Source: Vicinamibacterales bacterium
GTDB taxonomy: Bacteria; Acidobacteriota; Vicinamibacteria; Vicinamibacterales; JAMQPK01
DNA length: 39,617 nucleotides
Direction: 5' to 3'
Assembly (NCBI GenBank): GCA_023717525.1
Contig: JAMQPK010000005.1
Location: 1-39,617 of the forward strand
Position 1 is the stretch's first letter, and each line of letters begins with the position of its first letter. The translations under genes and the position numbers were made by a program. This document shows, in pieces, positions 1 through 8,880 of the stretch. The notes under the pieces are model-generated. The model saw only the letters and a list, made by a program, of their open reading frames with translations, was not told the DNA's origin and did not search any database.

Positions 1-1787
<1,787 letters not shown>

Positions 1788-1797
1788 CGATGCAGAT

Positions 1798-1832
1798 GGC
1801 TTTGGGCTCTAGGCTTTAGACTCCGGGCCTCT
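1798..1832. repeat. Left boundary repeat of the four-helix-bundle gene
   Basis: This short stretch is built from GGCTTT/GGGCTCT words. Bases 1812-1828 match the reverse complement of 2258-2274 at 15 of 17 positions, so the pair forms imperfect inverted repeats around the gene at 1852-2235. The first 15 bases of that core also match the minus strand at 34048-34034 in 14 positions. Confidence 0.6.
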
Positions 1833-1851
1833 GATCAGCACGGTCTGTTCC

Positions 1852-2235
1852 TTGCTCGCCTCTGAGTCGGCTGTGAGTAGAGACCACCGAAAGCTCAATG
1901 TTTTTGTCCTCGCCGACCAGCTCGTGCTCGACGTGTACGCTGCGACTGCCACTTTTCCAGCCGATGAACGTTTCGGACTATGCGTACAGCTGAGGCGCGC
2001 GGCCACCTCAGTCGCAACGAACATCGTCGAAGGGTGCGCCAGACGAACCACGCGCGACTACCTGCACTTCGTCAACATCGCCACGGGCTCCGCCGCAGAA
2101 ACGCTGTACCTACTGGACTTGTCCGCACGTCTGACCTTCTTGCCAGCGGAAGTGTACCGAGATTTCGAACCAAAGTACAGCCGCCTGATCAGCGGATTGA
2201 AGAAATTGATCACGTCGCTTGAGGGTTGCGGCTAG
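1852..2235 (+). CDS. Four-helix-bundle protein (S23 / 23S rRNA intervening-sequence family)
   Basis: A 127-residue protein of the family first described from open frames in 23S rRNA intervening sequences (TIGR02436-like). The family's hallmarks are visible: DHRKLNVFVLADQLVLDVY near the N-terminus, then FPADERFGLCVQLRRAATSV with NIVEGCARRTTRDYLHFVNIA, then GSAAETLYLL. The protein is almost entirely helical with no signal peptide. Family members form pentameric barrels, and relatives act as nucleic-acid-binding accessory proteins in some diversity-generating retroelements. The function of free-standing copies is unknown. The start could be TTG at 1852 or, more likely, GTG at 1873, which gives SRDHRKL directly; neither has a clear ribosome-binding site. 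No reverse transcriptase or rRNA lies nearby. Imperfect inverted repeats flank the gene. Confidence 0.85.
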   Translation: MLASESAVSRDHRKLNVFVLADQLVLDVYAATATFPADERFGLCVQLRRAATSVATNIVEGCARRTTRDYLHFVNIATGSAAETLYLLDLSARLTFLPAEVYRDFEPKYSRLISGLKKLITSLEGCG

Positions 2236-2250
2236 CCGGCCTTCGGCCTG

Positions 2251-2295
2251 GACCAAAGCCCAGAGCCTAAAGCCGAGAGGCCACGGCCTGAAGCC
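2251..2295. repeat. Right boundary repeat of the four-helix-bundle gene
   Basis: This is the inverted partner of the repeat at 1798-1832, with matching cores at 2258-2274 and 1812-1828 (15 of 17). It fills nearly all the space between the stop of the four-helix-bundle gene and the stop of the convergent acetyltransferase gene. A GC-rich self-complementary stretch (GCCGGCCTTCGGCC) sits just before it at about 2235-2248. Confidence 0.6.
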
Positions 2296-2888
2296 TACTG
2301 CCCGACCGTCACGACCTTCCGCATGCTCCGATGGGAATCGAGGACTTCGGCGTTCAGCTTCTTGCTGAGGTACACCTTGGACTCGAGGTTGTTCGGATGC
2401 GGCTCGTACTTCACCACGTCGAAGCGGAGATGATCGAGCGTGCCCCGCATGTCGTAGAACTTGTTCTTCGTCTTCACCAGGATTTCGTCGAAGCCGTTGG
2501 CCACGGCCCAGGCTTCCTGCTGCTCGGTGAGCGCACGAAAATGCCCCTGCCCTCGCCAGTCGCGGCGGGTACCGCCGATCCACGTGTAGAGGATCTTCCG
2601 CCCGTCGAAGTTCACGCAGTCGCGCAGGCGCGACACCAGATCGGCGAGCTTCGGGATGTCTTCCCGCGAGCGGATCGCGTGCGCCACTTTATAGGACACC
2701 GGCACAGCCGTGGCGAAGTCATCCGCCAGTGGTGAGGTAGCCATCAAGATGAGATGATCGCGGTTGTTGAGTCGTCCGACGATCTCGGCGGCCGTCTTGC
2801 GGCGTTGATACTCCCCGAAGAATTCTTCGATGTACTGAATCTCGAGAGCGCCTTGCTCAAGGGGGTACTGCGTAATCCGATACTCCAT
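2295..2888 (-). CDS. GNAT-family N-acetyltransferase
   Basis: A protein of 197 residues that would transfer an acetyl group from acetyl-CoA to an unknown amine. The acetyl-CoA pyrophosphate-binding motif is seen as RRDWRGQGHFRALTEQQ in the second half, followed by the helix QEAWAVANGFDEILVKTKN. The length is normal for the superfamily, and there is no signal peptide or membrane segment. The ATG at 2888 overlaps the TGA of the upstream hydrolase gene as TGATG; a GTG one codon earlier would also be in frame. The overlap implies translational coupling. The substrate cannot be predicted. The C-terminal part (EPHPNNLESKVYLSKKLNA) resembles GNAT proteins that act on peptide or protein N-termini, but this is weak. 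Confidence 0.8.
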   Translation of the reverse strand: MEYRITQYPLEQGALEIQYIEEFFGEYQRRKTAAEIVGRLNNRDHLILMATSPLADDFATAVPVSYKVAHAIRSREDIPKLADLVSRLRDCVNFDGRKILYTWIGGTRRDWRGQGHFRALTEQQEAWAVANGFDEILVKTKNKFYDMRGTLDHLRFDVVKYEPHPNNLESKVYLSKKLNAEVLDSHRSMRKVVTVGQ

Positions 2889-4462
2889 CACTTATTCAAG
2901 TCTACGTGAACCTCCGCCCCAAACACCATCATTCGATCGTTGTCGCGCGCCGCCCACTTCAGCAACGTCTCGACCTTCGGCTCGACGCGCTCCTCGAAAA
3001 CGGTCCGTCCATTGGCCACGATCTTCACCGGACGGTTGAAGTCGAACTTCGACGGCGAGAGCAGAAGCGTGAACGCCCGCACACCGTGCGTGCGCGCTTC
3101 GACGACGTTGCCGTGACGCGCGAGATCGACGCGGCCCGACGGGCGTTTTCTGGGAAAAATCTGCAGCGGCGGAACGTCGACTTCGTCCGGCCTGAACTCG
3201 CCCTCGAGCGCCATCCGGCGACCTCCGCGCTCCACGGTCATTCGAACGGACGTGCCCATTTCCCAGCGCATCATCACGGCGAAAATATCGCGCGACGTTT
3301 CGACGCTCCTGCCATCGATGTCGACAAAGAGATCGCCGGTACGCAGACCGACCCGCTGCGCATTGGAATTGGGAGCGATGTCGATGACCCGCCGGCCGCG
3401 CTCAATATTGGCGTTGATCCGGAGTCCGAAGTCGTACTCGCGCCCGCGGTGCAGCAGGTTGCTGTCGGCAAGGTCGCTCTGCCCGCTGACATCTCCCAGC
3501 CGATCGATCACGAGCCAGTGTGCGCGGTTGTAGCGATCGGCGCGTTCGGTTTCCCACGAGAGCTTGTCCGGCAGCGGATCGCGCGGATGATCGGTCACGA
3601 AGACCTCGAACGCGCCGCGCTCTTCCGGCCACCAGTCGGTGCTGTGCTCGGACTCGGGCTTCACGCGGAACGTCACCTCGCCGCCAAGTTTCACAAGGTG
3701 CTCGACGTACGGCTGAATCAGGTGCGCCGGGTAGAGGTGGTCGCGTCCCGCATTCACGATGAAGAACGGTTTGTTGGCGGCGTTGCCGGGGTACATCTCG
3801 CCGTCGACGCCGACGGCGGAATTCGCCAGCACGGTCATACTGCCGATGAGCGGCAGGAAGCTGGCCCAGGAGGTCGTGTCGCGAAGCGCCATGAAATACA
3901 CGCCAGTGCCACCGTCAGACGTGCCGGTCAGGTACACCCGGTTCTCATCGACGTTGTAACGCCGTTTTATGCGATCGAGGATTCTCGACAGGTTCTCGAC
4001 CTGGCTGAACTGCCACCAGATCGACTGCTGCCATGCGGCCGGAAAGACTTTGATCTCCTCGACAGCGCTGGGCAGCCGGTCGATAGCCGCGCGGGTGAAG
4101 TCGGGCGGCGCGAGGCGGTTTGCACCGCCGTGCAGCTGCACACGCATCTGATACGCGCGTGTCGAGTCATAGTTGTCGGGGATGATGACGGTGTAAGGAT
4201 GATCGAGCGTCGTGACGCGCTGGACGAACCGCTGTGCGCCTCGCGGCGCGTCGGGCGAATAGTCCCGGCCGCGCCGCACGCGGGCCAGCGCGTCGTCGAA
4301 GGTGACCCCGGTCTTCAGGACGTCGCCAATGCGTTTGGCGGCTCCAACCGGGTCGCCGGCATCCCAGAATGCCTTGAAGACCTCGTCGATGGCCGCATGG
4401 TCTGCGGCCGGCCCGGCGACGAGCACGGCCAGGCACGCGAGCAGGCTGAAGAACCGGCGCAC
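2888..4462 (-). CDS. Exported alpha/beta hydrolase with PDZ domain
   Basis: A 524-residue protein with an N-terminal Sec signal (RRFFSLLACLAVLVAGPA). The alpha/beta-hydrolase domain covers roughly 85-290, with oxyanion-hole HGG at 111-113, nucleophile elbow GTSDGG at 180-185 (Ser182), a likely acid at Asp241 in NAGRDHLYP, and a likely catalytic His273 in ESEHSTDWW. A PDZ domain covers about 343-422 (DIAPNSNAQRVGLRTGDLFVDIDGRSV). A beta-rich tail mentions a conserved FNRPVKIVANGRTVFEERVEP segment seen at the C-terminus of similar secreted esterases and peptidases. It probably hydrolyses an ester or peptide in the periplasm. Translation starts at GTG 4462, and a TATAAT box lies only six bases upstream, so the message may be leaderless. 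It overlaps the acetyltransferase gene downstream. Confidence 0.82.
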   Translation of the reverse strand: MRRFFSLLACLAVLVAGPAADHAAIDEVFKAFWDAGDPVGAAKRIGDVLKTGVTFDDALARVRRGRDYSPDAPRGAQRFVQRVTTLDHPYTVIIPDNYDSTRAYQMRVQLHGGANRLAPPDFTRAAIDRLPSAVEEIKVFPAAWQQSIWWQFSQVENLSRILDRIKRRYNVDENRVYLTGTSDGGTGVYFMALRDTTSWASFLPLIGSMTVLANSAVGVDGEMYPGNAANKPFFIVNAGRDHLYPAHLIQPYVEHLVKLGGEVTFRVKPESEHSTDWWPEERGAFEVFVTDHPRDPLPDKLSWETERADRYNRAHWLVIDRLGDVSGQSDLADSNLLHRGREYDFGLRINANIERGRRVIDIAPNSNAQRVGLRTGDLFVDIDGRSVETSRDIFAVMMRWEMGTSVRMTVERGGRRMALEGEFRPDEVDVPPLQIFPRKRPSGRVDLARHGNVVEARTHGVRAFTLLLSPSKFDFNRPVKIVANGRTVFEERVEPKVETLLKWAARDNDRMMVFGAEVHVDLNK

Positions 4463-4468
4463 CCCGCA

Positions 4469-4474
4469 ATTATA
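4469..4474 (-). promoter_or_regulatory. Candidate -10 box for the exported hydrolase
   Basis: A perfect TATAAT on the minus strand lies six bases before the GTG start at 4462, so transcription would begin at or next to the start codon. I see no convincing -35 hexamer, and the upstream bases run into the end of the zinc-ribbon gene. No Shine-Dalgarno sequence could fit on such a transcript. Confidence 0.4.
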
Positions 4475-4495
4475 GGAAAAATATCGGTCTAACGA

Positions 4496-4693
4496 TTAGG
4501 CCTGTTCGCCGCTGGGTGCCACCGACGTCCGGCCGCAGTCCTCACACTGCAGGTAGATCACCGGCAGACTCTCAGACCGTCCGATGATCCGCGCGGCCAG
4601 CATCCCGCACCTCGGACAGACTACGCCTACTGCTGCATTGGGTCGTCTTGCCATAGTTCGCTCCTCCCTCTTAGACGCCCGATCGGCCCTCAT
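4496..4693 (-). CDS. Small zinc-ribbon protein
   Basis: A 65-residue protein with two CxxC knuckles, CPRCGML and CEDCGRT, spaced about 24 residues apart as in a single zinc ribbon. There is no other domain and no signal peptide. Two starts each have a strong ribosome-binding site. ATG 4693 follows AAAGGAGG by five bases. ATG 4654 (giving a 52-residue form starting MARRPNAAVG) follows GGAGG within the coding sequence. The shorter form contains all of the recognisable domain. The function is unknown; such ribbons bind nucleic acid or act as small assembly factors. It is divergent from the helix-turn-helix-like gene at 5002. Confidence 0.7.
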   Translation of the reverse strand: MRADRASKREERTMARRPNAAVGVVCPRCGMLAARIIGRSESLPVIYLQCEDCGRTSVAPSGEQA

Positions 4694-5001
4694 GGTTTCC
4701 TCCTTTCGCCGACCAGAGTGCCCTGGCGACAGTTTCGGCCTTCCTTCTCCAGGATCCTACAAACACGTCGATTTCCATATTCTCGGTCCATGCTTCTCGC
4801 GGGTCAATCAGACAAACATGTCGCATGACTCCAATGACTCAACGTGATTGTCAGATTTCTTCTTTTGGCGCCGTTTCGAAATCTTGAGTTTTCGCTGAAA
4901 TTGGCCTGAAACCGTCCAACTCGCGAAGCCGCCGTACCTGGTATGCGCCTTGCTCCTCGAATGGCGGGCGGCGGAAACACCTTGAATTTGGAGTGCAGAT
5001 C
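4694..5001. other. Intergenic region between divergent small genes
   Basis: A 308-bp gap between the zinc-ribbon gene (minus) and the small helix-turn-helix-like gene (plus). It is visibly more AT-rich than its surroundings, especially around 4840-4900, and must carry both promoters. I see strong ribosome-binding sites at both ends but no convincing sigma-70 hexamer pair. A 71-codon frame on the minus strand across 4804-5019 has no family resemblance and was not annotated. No RNA gene was recognised. Confidence 0.5.
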
Positions 5002-5202
5002 ATGAGTCCAACCTATCACCTGATCAAACGCGTGCGGAGTGAATTCCTCGAGATGCCGGGTCTGCGGCTCCGCGTGGATCAGGCACAGCGCCTGTGGAAC
5101 ATGGACCGCTCCAGCTGCGAGTTGCTGCTCAGTTCGCTCGTTGAGGCAAAATTCCTGCGACGATACTCAGACGACGCGTACGGCCTGCCGTCAACACACT
5201 AG
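5002..5202 (+). CDS. Small winged-helix-like protein
   Basis: A 66-residue protein beginning MSPTYHLIKRVRSEFLEMPG. The middle, LRLRVDQAQRLWNMDRSSCELLLSSLVEAKFLRR, reads as two or three helices and a turn, like the recognition part of a winged-helix domain (helix, then 'drug-sensor' style LxxLVEAxFLRR). Short proteins with this pattern recur in acidobacterial and proteobacterial genomes. The start at ATG 5002 is chosen because GGAG lies eight bases upstream; an in-frame GTG at 4993 sits too close to that site. It may be a stand-alone DNA-binding protein, but no target is apparent. Confidence 0.6.
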   Translation: MSPTYHLIKRVRSEFLEMPGLRLRVDQAQRLWNMDRSSCELLLSSLVEAKFLRRYSDDAYGLPSTH

Positions 5203-5224
5203 AGACTTCGCTGGCTTCGCAGTC

Positions 5225-5274
5225 GGGGGAAAGGGAAGAGGGGAGAGGGAATATATCCCTCCACCCTTTCCCTC
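5225..5274. terminator. Purine/pyrimidine hairpin between convergent genes
   Basis: GGGAAAGGG at 5227-5235 pairs perfectly with CCCTTTCCC at 5264-5272, and an inner stem GAGGGA/TCCCTC (5245-5250 with 5256-5261) encloses the five-base loop ATATA. It sits between two convergent genes and could act as a two-way terminator, though neither strand has a U-rich tail. Confidence 0.4.
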
Positions 5275-5285
5275 ACCCCTCACCC

Positions 5286-6362
5286 CTACCTGCACTCCCT
5301 CACCTCAGCAGCCATCGGTGCCAGCGTCAGACTCAGTCCTACGCCCCTGCCATAACCGCCGCTGCGCGCCGAGCGGATGAACGTGCTGCGCTCGTCGAGC
5401 GGAAGCACCGCGACGTTACGGCAGAAACTGTCCCACTTGTTCTCCTGGTTCAGATACATCTCGACGTTCGATAGATAGAACGCCGAAACCACCGCGCTGT
5501 GGTCCGCCAGATACTGCCCTATCGCCCGAAGTGCCTTGGGTCCGCCGAAGTTCCCGACCACCGGCACGAGGAGGTTTCTGGTCTCCAGATCCTTCACGAC
5601 GCGGAAGCTTTGTTCGCTGGCCAGGTAGCTGGCGGGCCGGCCGTCGATATCGTCCGAGGTCATGAGGTCCGCATAGCTCGGCTGATTGAAGCCACCGAAC
5701 CCGCCGCCCCCCTGGGCCGAAGAGTACCGAATCCCGGGGCCGAATCCGGTGAATGTCCCATAGATCTTTTCGATGCGATTCAGATCGATGGAGGTCAGTG
5801 CAAAGCCGTGAGTTTTGGCGAGCTCGCGTGCGATCAGCTTGACGTTGGCTTGGAAGAGCTCATCGTCCAGTTCCACTGTGGCAAAGGCGGCAAAGATTTG
5901 CTCGGGCGTTGAGGCCGCGGTCAGCCCAGGCGGCCGTCGCCGTGCAAAGAGCAGGGAGACGAAATCGGCCCGGTCATTCGCCACATGGAACAGCGCCTTG
6001 TACATCAGATGCAGGCGGAGGTTGTCCTGGCGCACATCGATGATGAAGGCCATGCGGGGTTTCAGCACGGCGATGTAGTTGAAATTCTGCTCTGGGCCAA
6101 CGCCCAGGTAGGCGCCTGCTTGTGCCGCCGTTTTCACCAGCTCCGGGATGATGTACGGGTAGGTCAGTTCATTCGAGAGGAGGTTATCCGAGCGAAAGTA
6201 TCCGTCTGGTTCAGAAAACTCGGTGCTGATCTTCCAGAAGTCCTCGTCGGAGAGCGCGTCCGGCAGCGACTCGGCGCCAATCAGGCCGGGGATGACCTGG
6301 GGCGCGGCCAGGGATGACACGAGAATCAGCCCGGCCACGAGAAACGCTCGGGGCCGTGTCAC
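5286..6362 (-). CDS. Exported LIC_10091-like protein of unknown function
   Basis: A protein of 358 residues with an N-terminal signal (RAFLVAGLILVSSLAAP). Two blocks typify a family named after a Leptospira surface lipoprotein: FIIDVRQDNLRLHLMYKALF (106-125) and YLSNVEMYL (296-304), followed by FIRSARSGG near the end. A Gly-rich linker GQGGGGFGGF-like stretch lies near 216-225. The family has a Rossmann/methyltransferase-like fold, but no glycine-rich SAM-binding loop is visible, so catalysis is doubtful. The GTG start overlaps the stop of the fused spermidine-synthase gene as GTGA, so the two are almost surely co-translated. This suggests a partnership in the envelope. The family assignment is from memory of the motifs and should be treated as moderate. 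Confidence 0.65.
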   Translation of the reverse strand: MTRPRAFLVAGLILVSSLAAPQVIPGLIGAESLPDALSDEDFWKISTEFSEPDGYFRSDNLLSNELTYPYIIPELVKTAAQAGAYLGVGPEQNFNYIAVLKPRMAFIIDVRQDNLRLHLMYKALFHVANDRADFVSLLFARRRPPGLTAASTPEQIFAAFATVELDDELFQANVKLIARELAKTHGFALTSIDLNRIEKIYGTFTGFGPGIRYSSAQGGGGFGGFNQPSYADLMTSDDIDGRPASYLASEQSFRVVKDLETRNLLVPVVGNFGGPKALRAIGQYLADHSAVVSAFYLSNVEMYLNQENKWDSFCRNVAVLPLDERSTFIRSARSGGYGRGVGLSLTLAPMAAEVRECR

Positions 6363-8827
6363 GGCTCTCCCCCAGGGGCGCTCGCGATAGCATTCCGGAG
6401 CTGCGTCATCGTCGCCTCCGAGCCGCTGAAGAGTCCTTCCGGGAACTGTTTATACCGCAAAATGTCCCTGTAGATCGCATCACTTTGATAAAGATTCAGG
6501 CCGAGCCCCGCCAGGTACTGCAGGCGGAGGTCGCGATCGTGGTTGATCTGCGCGTCGGCCATGTAACCCTTCAAATCTGACGCCCGTCCGGCATAGTTGG
6601 CGAACAGCTCGAGCGCCGAGTTGATGCCGATTTCACCGAGCGACTTCTTCACCGCGGCATACTCCGGCCGGTCGAGCTTCGCCTGCCACTGGTCGACATC
6701 GAAGTGCGGCGCCTCCACGGTGCCCATGAGCACCGTGTCGTAGCCCCGGCCCTGATGGGTATTTCCCCAGATGATGCCGTTTGGAAATACTTCGAAAAAG
6801 GTCGCGACCTCGCTCTTCACCGCGGCCGGGCTACTCTCGTAAAGCTGCACGAACAACGTCACGGTGCCACCGGGATTCAGCTTCGATTTCGCCAGCTCGA
6901 AGAATTCCTTCGTGTACAGCGTCGCCGCGCCCTTCACCCAGGGATCGAGCGGATCGGACGTGATCGCGTCGAACTTCTCGTGGGTCGTCAGCAGATAGTG
7001 ACGAGCGTCGTCGATCGTGACGTGCGTCTTCGGATTCTTGACGACGTGAAAGTTGTGCTCGCCAAAGTGCTCCGACACCACTTGCGGCACGAGCGGCTCG
7101 ATCTCCGCAATGATCAGCGACTCGACGTGTTGATCAATGCTCACGGCGCCGGCGGTTACGCCTGCGCCGCAGCCGATCACGAGTACCTGCTTCGGCTCTT
7201 TCGGCGTGAGCGTGGTGAAATGCCCGAGCATGCGCTGCAGGCGCATGTCCTGCGGCTGACTCGACGCCTGCACTTTCCCCGCGTTGTGATAGTTCAGCAC
7301 GCCGCTCGAGATCCGCGAGACGGCCACCGACGAGCTCAGCCCTTCGCCGACGTAGAAGATGTCCCCTTCCTGCCCCAGCCACGTCGCCGCATAGCGGCCA
7401 TACGCGACAAGAATTCCGGGAATGGTCGGAACGGTCCGCACCAGATACGCCGAGACGCCGAGCGCAATCACCAGCGCCGTGGGCGCCACCCATCGCAGCG
7501 TGCGTGTTGTCGGCGTTGCACTGAACTCCACGGGCGCCAGGAGGATGAGTCCCGAGATGCCGGACACGATCATGATGACCTGCTGTGCGTGCTGCGAGCC
7601 GAACCAATAGACCAGGATCAATCCCGACATGACGGACCCGAGGATCGCACCGACGGTATTGGCGGCATAGACACCACCCACCAGCCTGCCAGGATCCTCA
7701 TCTCTTCGCGCCACCGCAGCGAGCGCCAGCGGAAAGCTCGCGCCCCACAAGATCGGCCCTGGCAGGACGGCCCAGAAGCCGCGAACGAAATCGAGTTGAA
7801 AGTTGAACCAGATGCTCGACGTAATGGACGTGTTGATGGGCCAGTACGGGAGCGAGCTCATCAACATGTAGGCGCTCCAGGCGATCGCCCCCACATTCAG
7901 GAGCTGGCACCAGCCCAGCGCGACACGCGGGCTCTTGATACTTTTGGCGACGAGCGAGCCGAGGCTGCTGCCGATGCCGAGGCCGATGAGGAACACCGCG
8001 AGAATGATCGAAAACGTATACGTTGACGCCCCGAACACGAGGCTGAGCAGGCGTGTCCAGATCACTTCGGCCGACAACGCGCAGAAGCCCGAGAGTCCGA
8101 TCGCGATGTAGACGGGGGCGCGATCGTCGATCGTCGATCGTCCATCGTCAGCGATTGGAGTCGCGGTGTCGGTTGACGGCGATGCGCTTGCGTCGGTTCG
8201 CGACGCGACGAGCAAGCCGAGCCCACCGACGAGGGCGTTCAGGCCCACGGCGACAAACGTCGTTGTCGTCATGTCGTACACGCGCAGGAGGTAGAAGCCT
8301 GCGAGCAGACACCCGATCACGGCGCCACCAATGTTGCCGGCATAGAAGAACCCGAGCCACGACACCCCGCTGGGCGTTGTCTGCACCCACCGCGCAACCG
8401 CCGGCAGTGTGGCCCCCATCGCCAGCGTCGGCGGCAGCAGACAGATGCTCGCCACCAGTCCCCGGAGCAGGTATCCCGTGATTCCGTAGCCGCCCCAGCT
8501 CGTGTAGACGCGGCCGACCAGCGGCATGACGACGAGCAGCATCAATCCGATCACGCCGATGCAGAGCTCGAGCAACGCGTAGACGCGCAGTGGATGCTGG
8601 CGGCGCGAGATGATCCGCGGCAGCAGGAAACTGCCGAGGCACATGCCGCCCATGAACGTGCCGAGCAGGACGCCGATGGATACCGACGAAGAGCCGACAA
8701 ACAGTTCCAGCATCTGGAACCAGACGATTTCGTAAATCAACGCCGCGCAACCGCTGCCGACAAACAGGAGCAGCAGCACCGGCAGCCACTGCTCGGGTGA
8801 TCGGGAATCGTTGGAGTCTGTAGACAT
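6359..8827 (-). CDS. Membrane-fused spermidine synthase-like protein
   Basis: A protein of 822 residues. Residues 1-465 hold roughly a dozen hydrophobic segments in two blocks (about 15-210 and 238-465), resembling the transporter-like part of 'fused MFS/spermidine synthase' proteins. Residues 480-760 are a SpeE-like methyltransferase-fold domain, with VLVIGCGAGVTAGA at 548-561, an acidic residue in AEIEPLV, and SDPLDPWVKGAATLYTKEFF near 624-643. The aspartate residues that in true SpeE bind putrescine are not obviously kept, so aminopropyl transfer to spermidine is uncertain. The loop between the membrane blocks carries residues DDGRSTI (227-233), encoded by a copy of the repeat found at 14244-14292. 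It lies between the FAD dehydrogenase and the LIC_10091-like gene. Confidence 0.8.
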   Translation of the reverse strand: MSTDSNDSRSPEQWLPVLLLLFVGSGCAALIYEIVWFQMLELFVGSSSVSIGVLLGTFMGGMCLGSFLLPRIISRRQHPLRVYALLELCIGVIGLMLLVVMPLVGRVYTSWGGYGITGYLLRGLVASICLLPPTLAMGATLPAVARWVQTTPSGVSWLGFFYAGNIGGAVIGCLLAGFYLLRVYDMTTTTFVAVGLNALVGGLGLLVASRTDASASPSTDTATPIADDGRSTIDDRAPVYIAIGLSGFCALSAEVIWTRLLSLVFGASTYTFSIILAVFLIGLGIGSSLGSLVAKSIKSPRVALGWCQLLNVGAIAWSAYMLMSSLPYWPINTSITSSIWFNFQLDFVRGFWAVLPGPILWGASFPLALAAVARRDEDPGRLVGGVYAANTVGAILGSVMSGLILVYWFGSQHAQQVIMIVSGISGLILLAPVEFSATPTTRTLRWVAPTALVIALGVSAYLVRTVPTIPGILVAYGRYAATWLGQEGDIFYVGEGLSSSVAVSRISSGVLNYHNAGKVQASSQPQDMRLQRMLGHFTTLTPKEPKQVLVIGCGAGVTAGAVSIDQHVESLIIAEIEPLVPQVVSEHFGEHNFHVVKNPKTHVTIDDARHYLLTTHEKFDAITSDPLDPWVKGAATLYTKEFFELAKSKLNPGGTVTLFVQLYESSPAAVKSEVATFFEVFPNGIIWGNTHQGRGYDTVLMGTVEAPHFDVDQWQAKLDRPEYAAVKKSLGEIGINSALELFANYAGRASDLKGYMADAQINHDRDLRLQYLAGLGLNLYQSDAIYRDILRYKQFPEGLFSGSEATMTQLRNAIASAPGGEP
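8129..8149. repeat. Copy of the GATCGTCCATCGTC repeat inside a coding region
   Basis: These 21 bases are identical to 14244-14264 and comprise one full 14-bp unit plus a 7-bp half unit. They encode residues 227-233 in the extra-membrane loop of the fused spermidine-synthase-like protein. The neighbouring bases (8121-8135) add further GATCGTC half units. Confidence 0.75.
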
Positions 8828-8840
8828 TTGTGAGATCCGA

Positions 8841-8880
8841 GGTTCTAAGGTTCTAAGGTTCTAGAGTTCTAAGGTTCGAG
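8841..8880. repeat. Five-unit 8-bp tandem repeat across a stop codon
   Basis: The five units are GGTTCTAA, GGTTCTAA, GGTTCTAG, AGTTCTAA and GGTTCGAG. The array fills most of the gap between the FAD dehydrogenase and the fused synthase gene, and includes the dehydrogenase stop codon (8869-8871, minus strand) and its last three codons. Confidence 0.85.

Noticed and set aside
2906-4492. 528-codon plus-strand frame opposite the exported hydrolase
   Set aside because: The minus strand has a signal peptide, GTSDGG elbow and PDZ domain; the plus frame has no domain and shadow-like composition.
4804-5019. 71-codon minus-strand frame in the divergent gap
   Set aside because: It has no family resemblance, no ribosome-binding site, and runs across the start of the helix-turn-helix-like gene.
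6704-8026. 440-codon plus-strand frame inside the fused synthase
   Set aside because: The minus strand encodes clear membrane segments and a SAM motif; the plus frame is Arg/His-rich without motifs.
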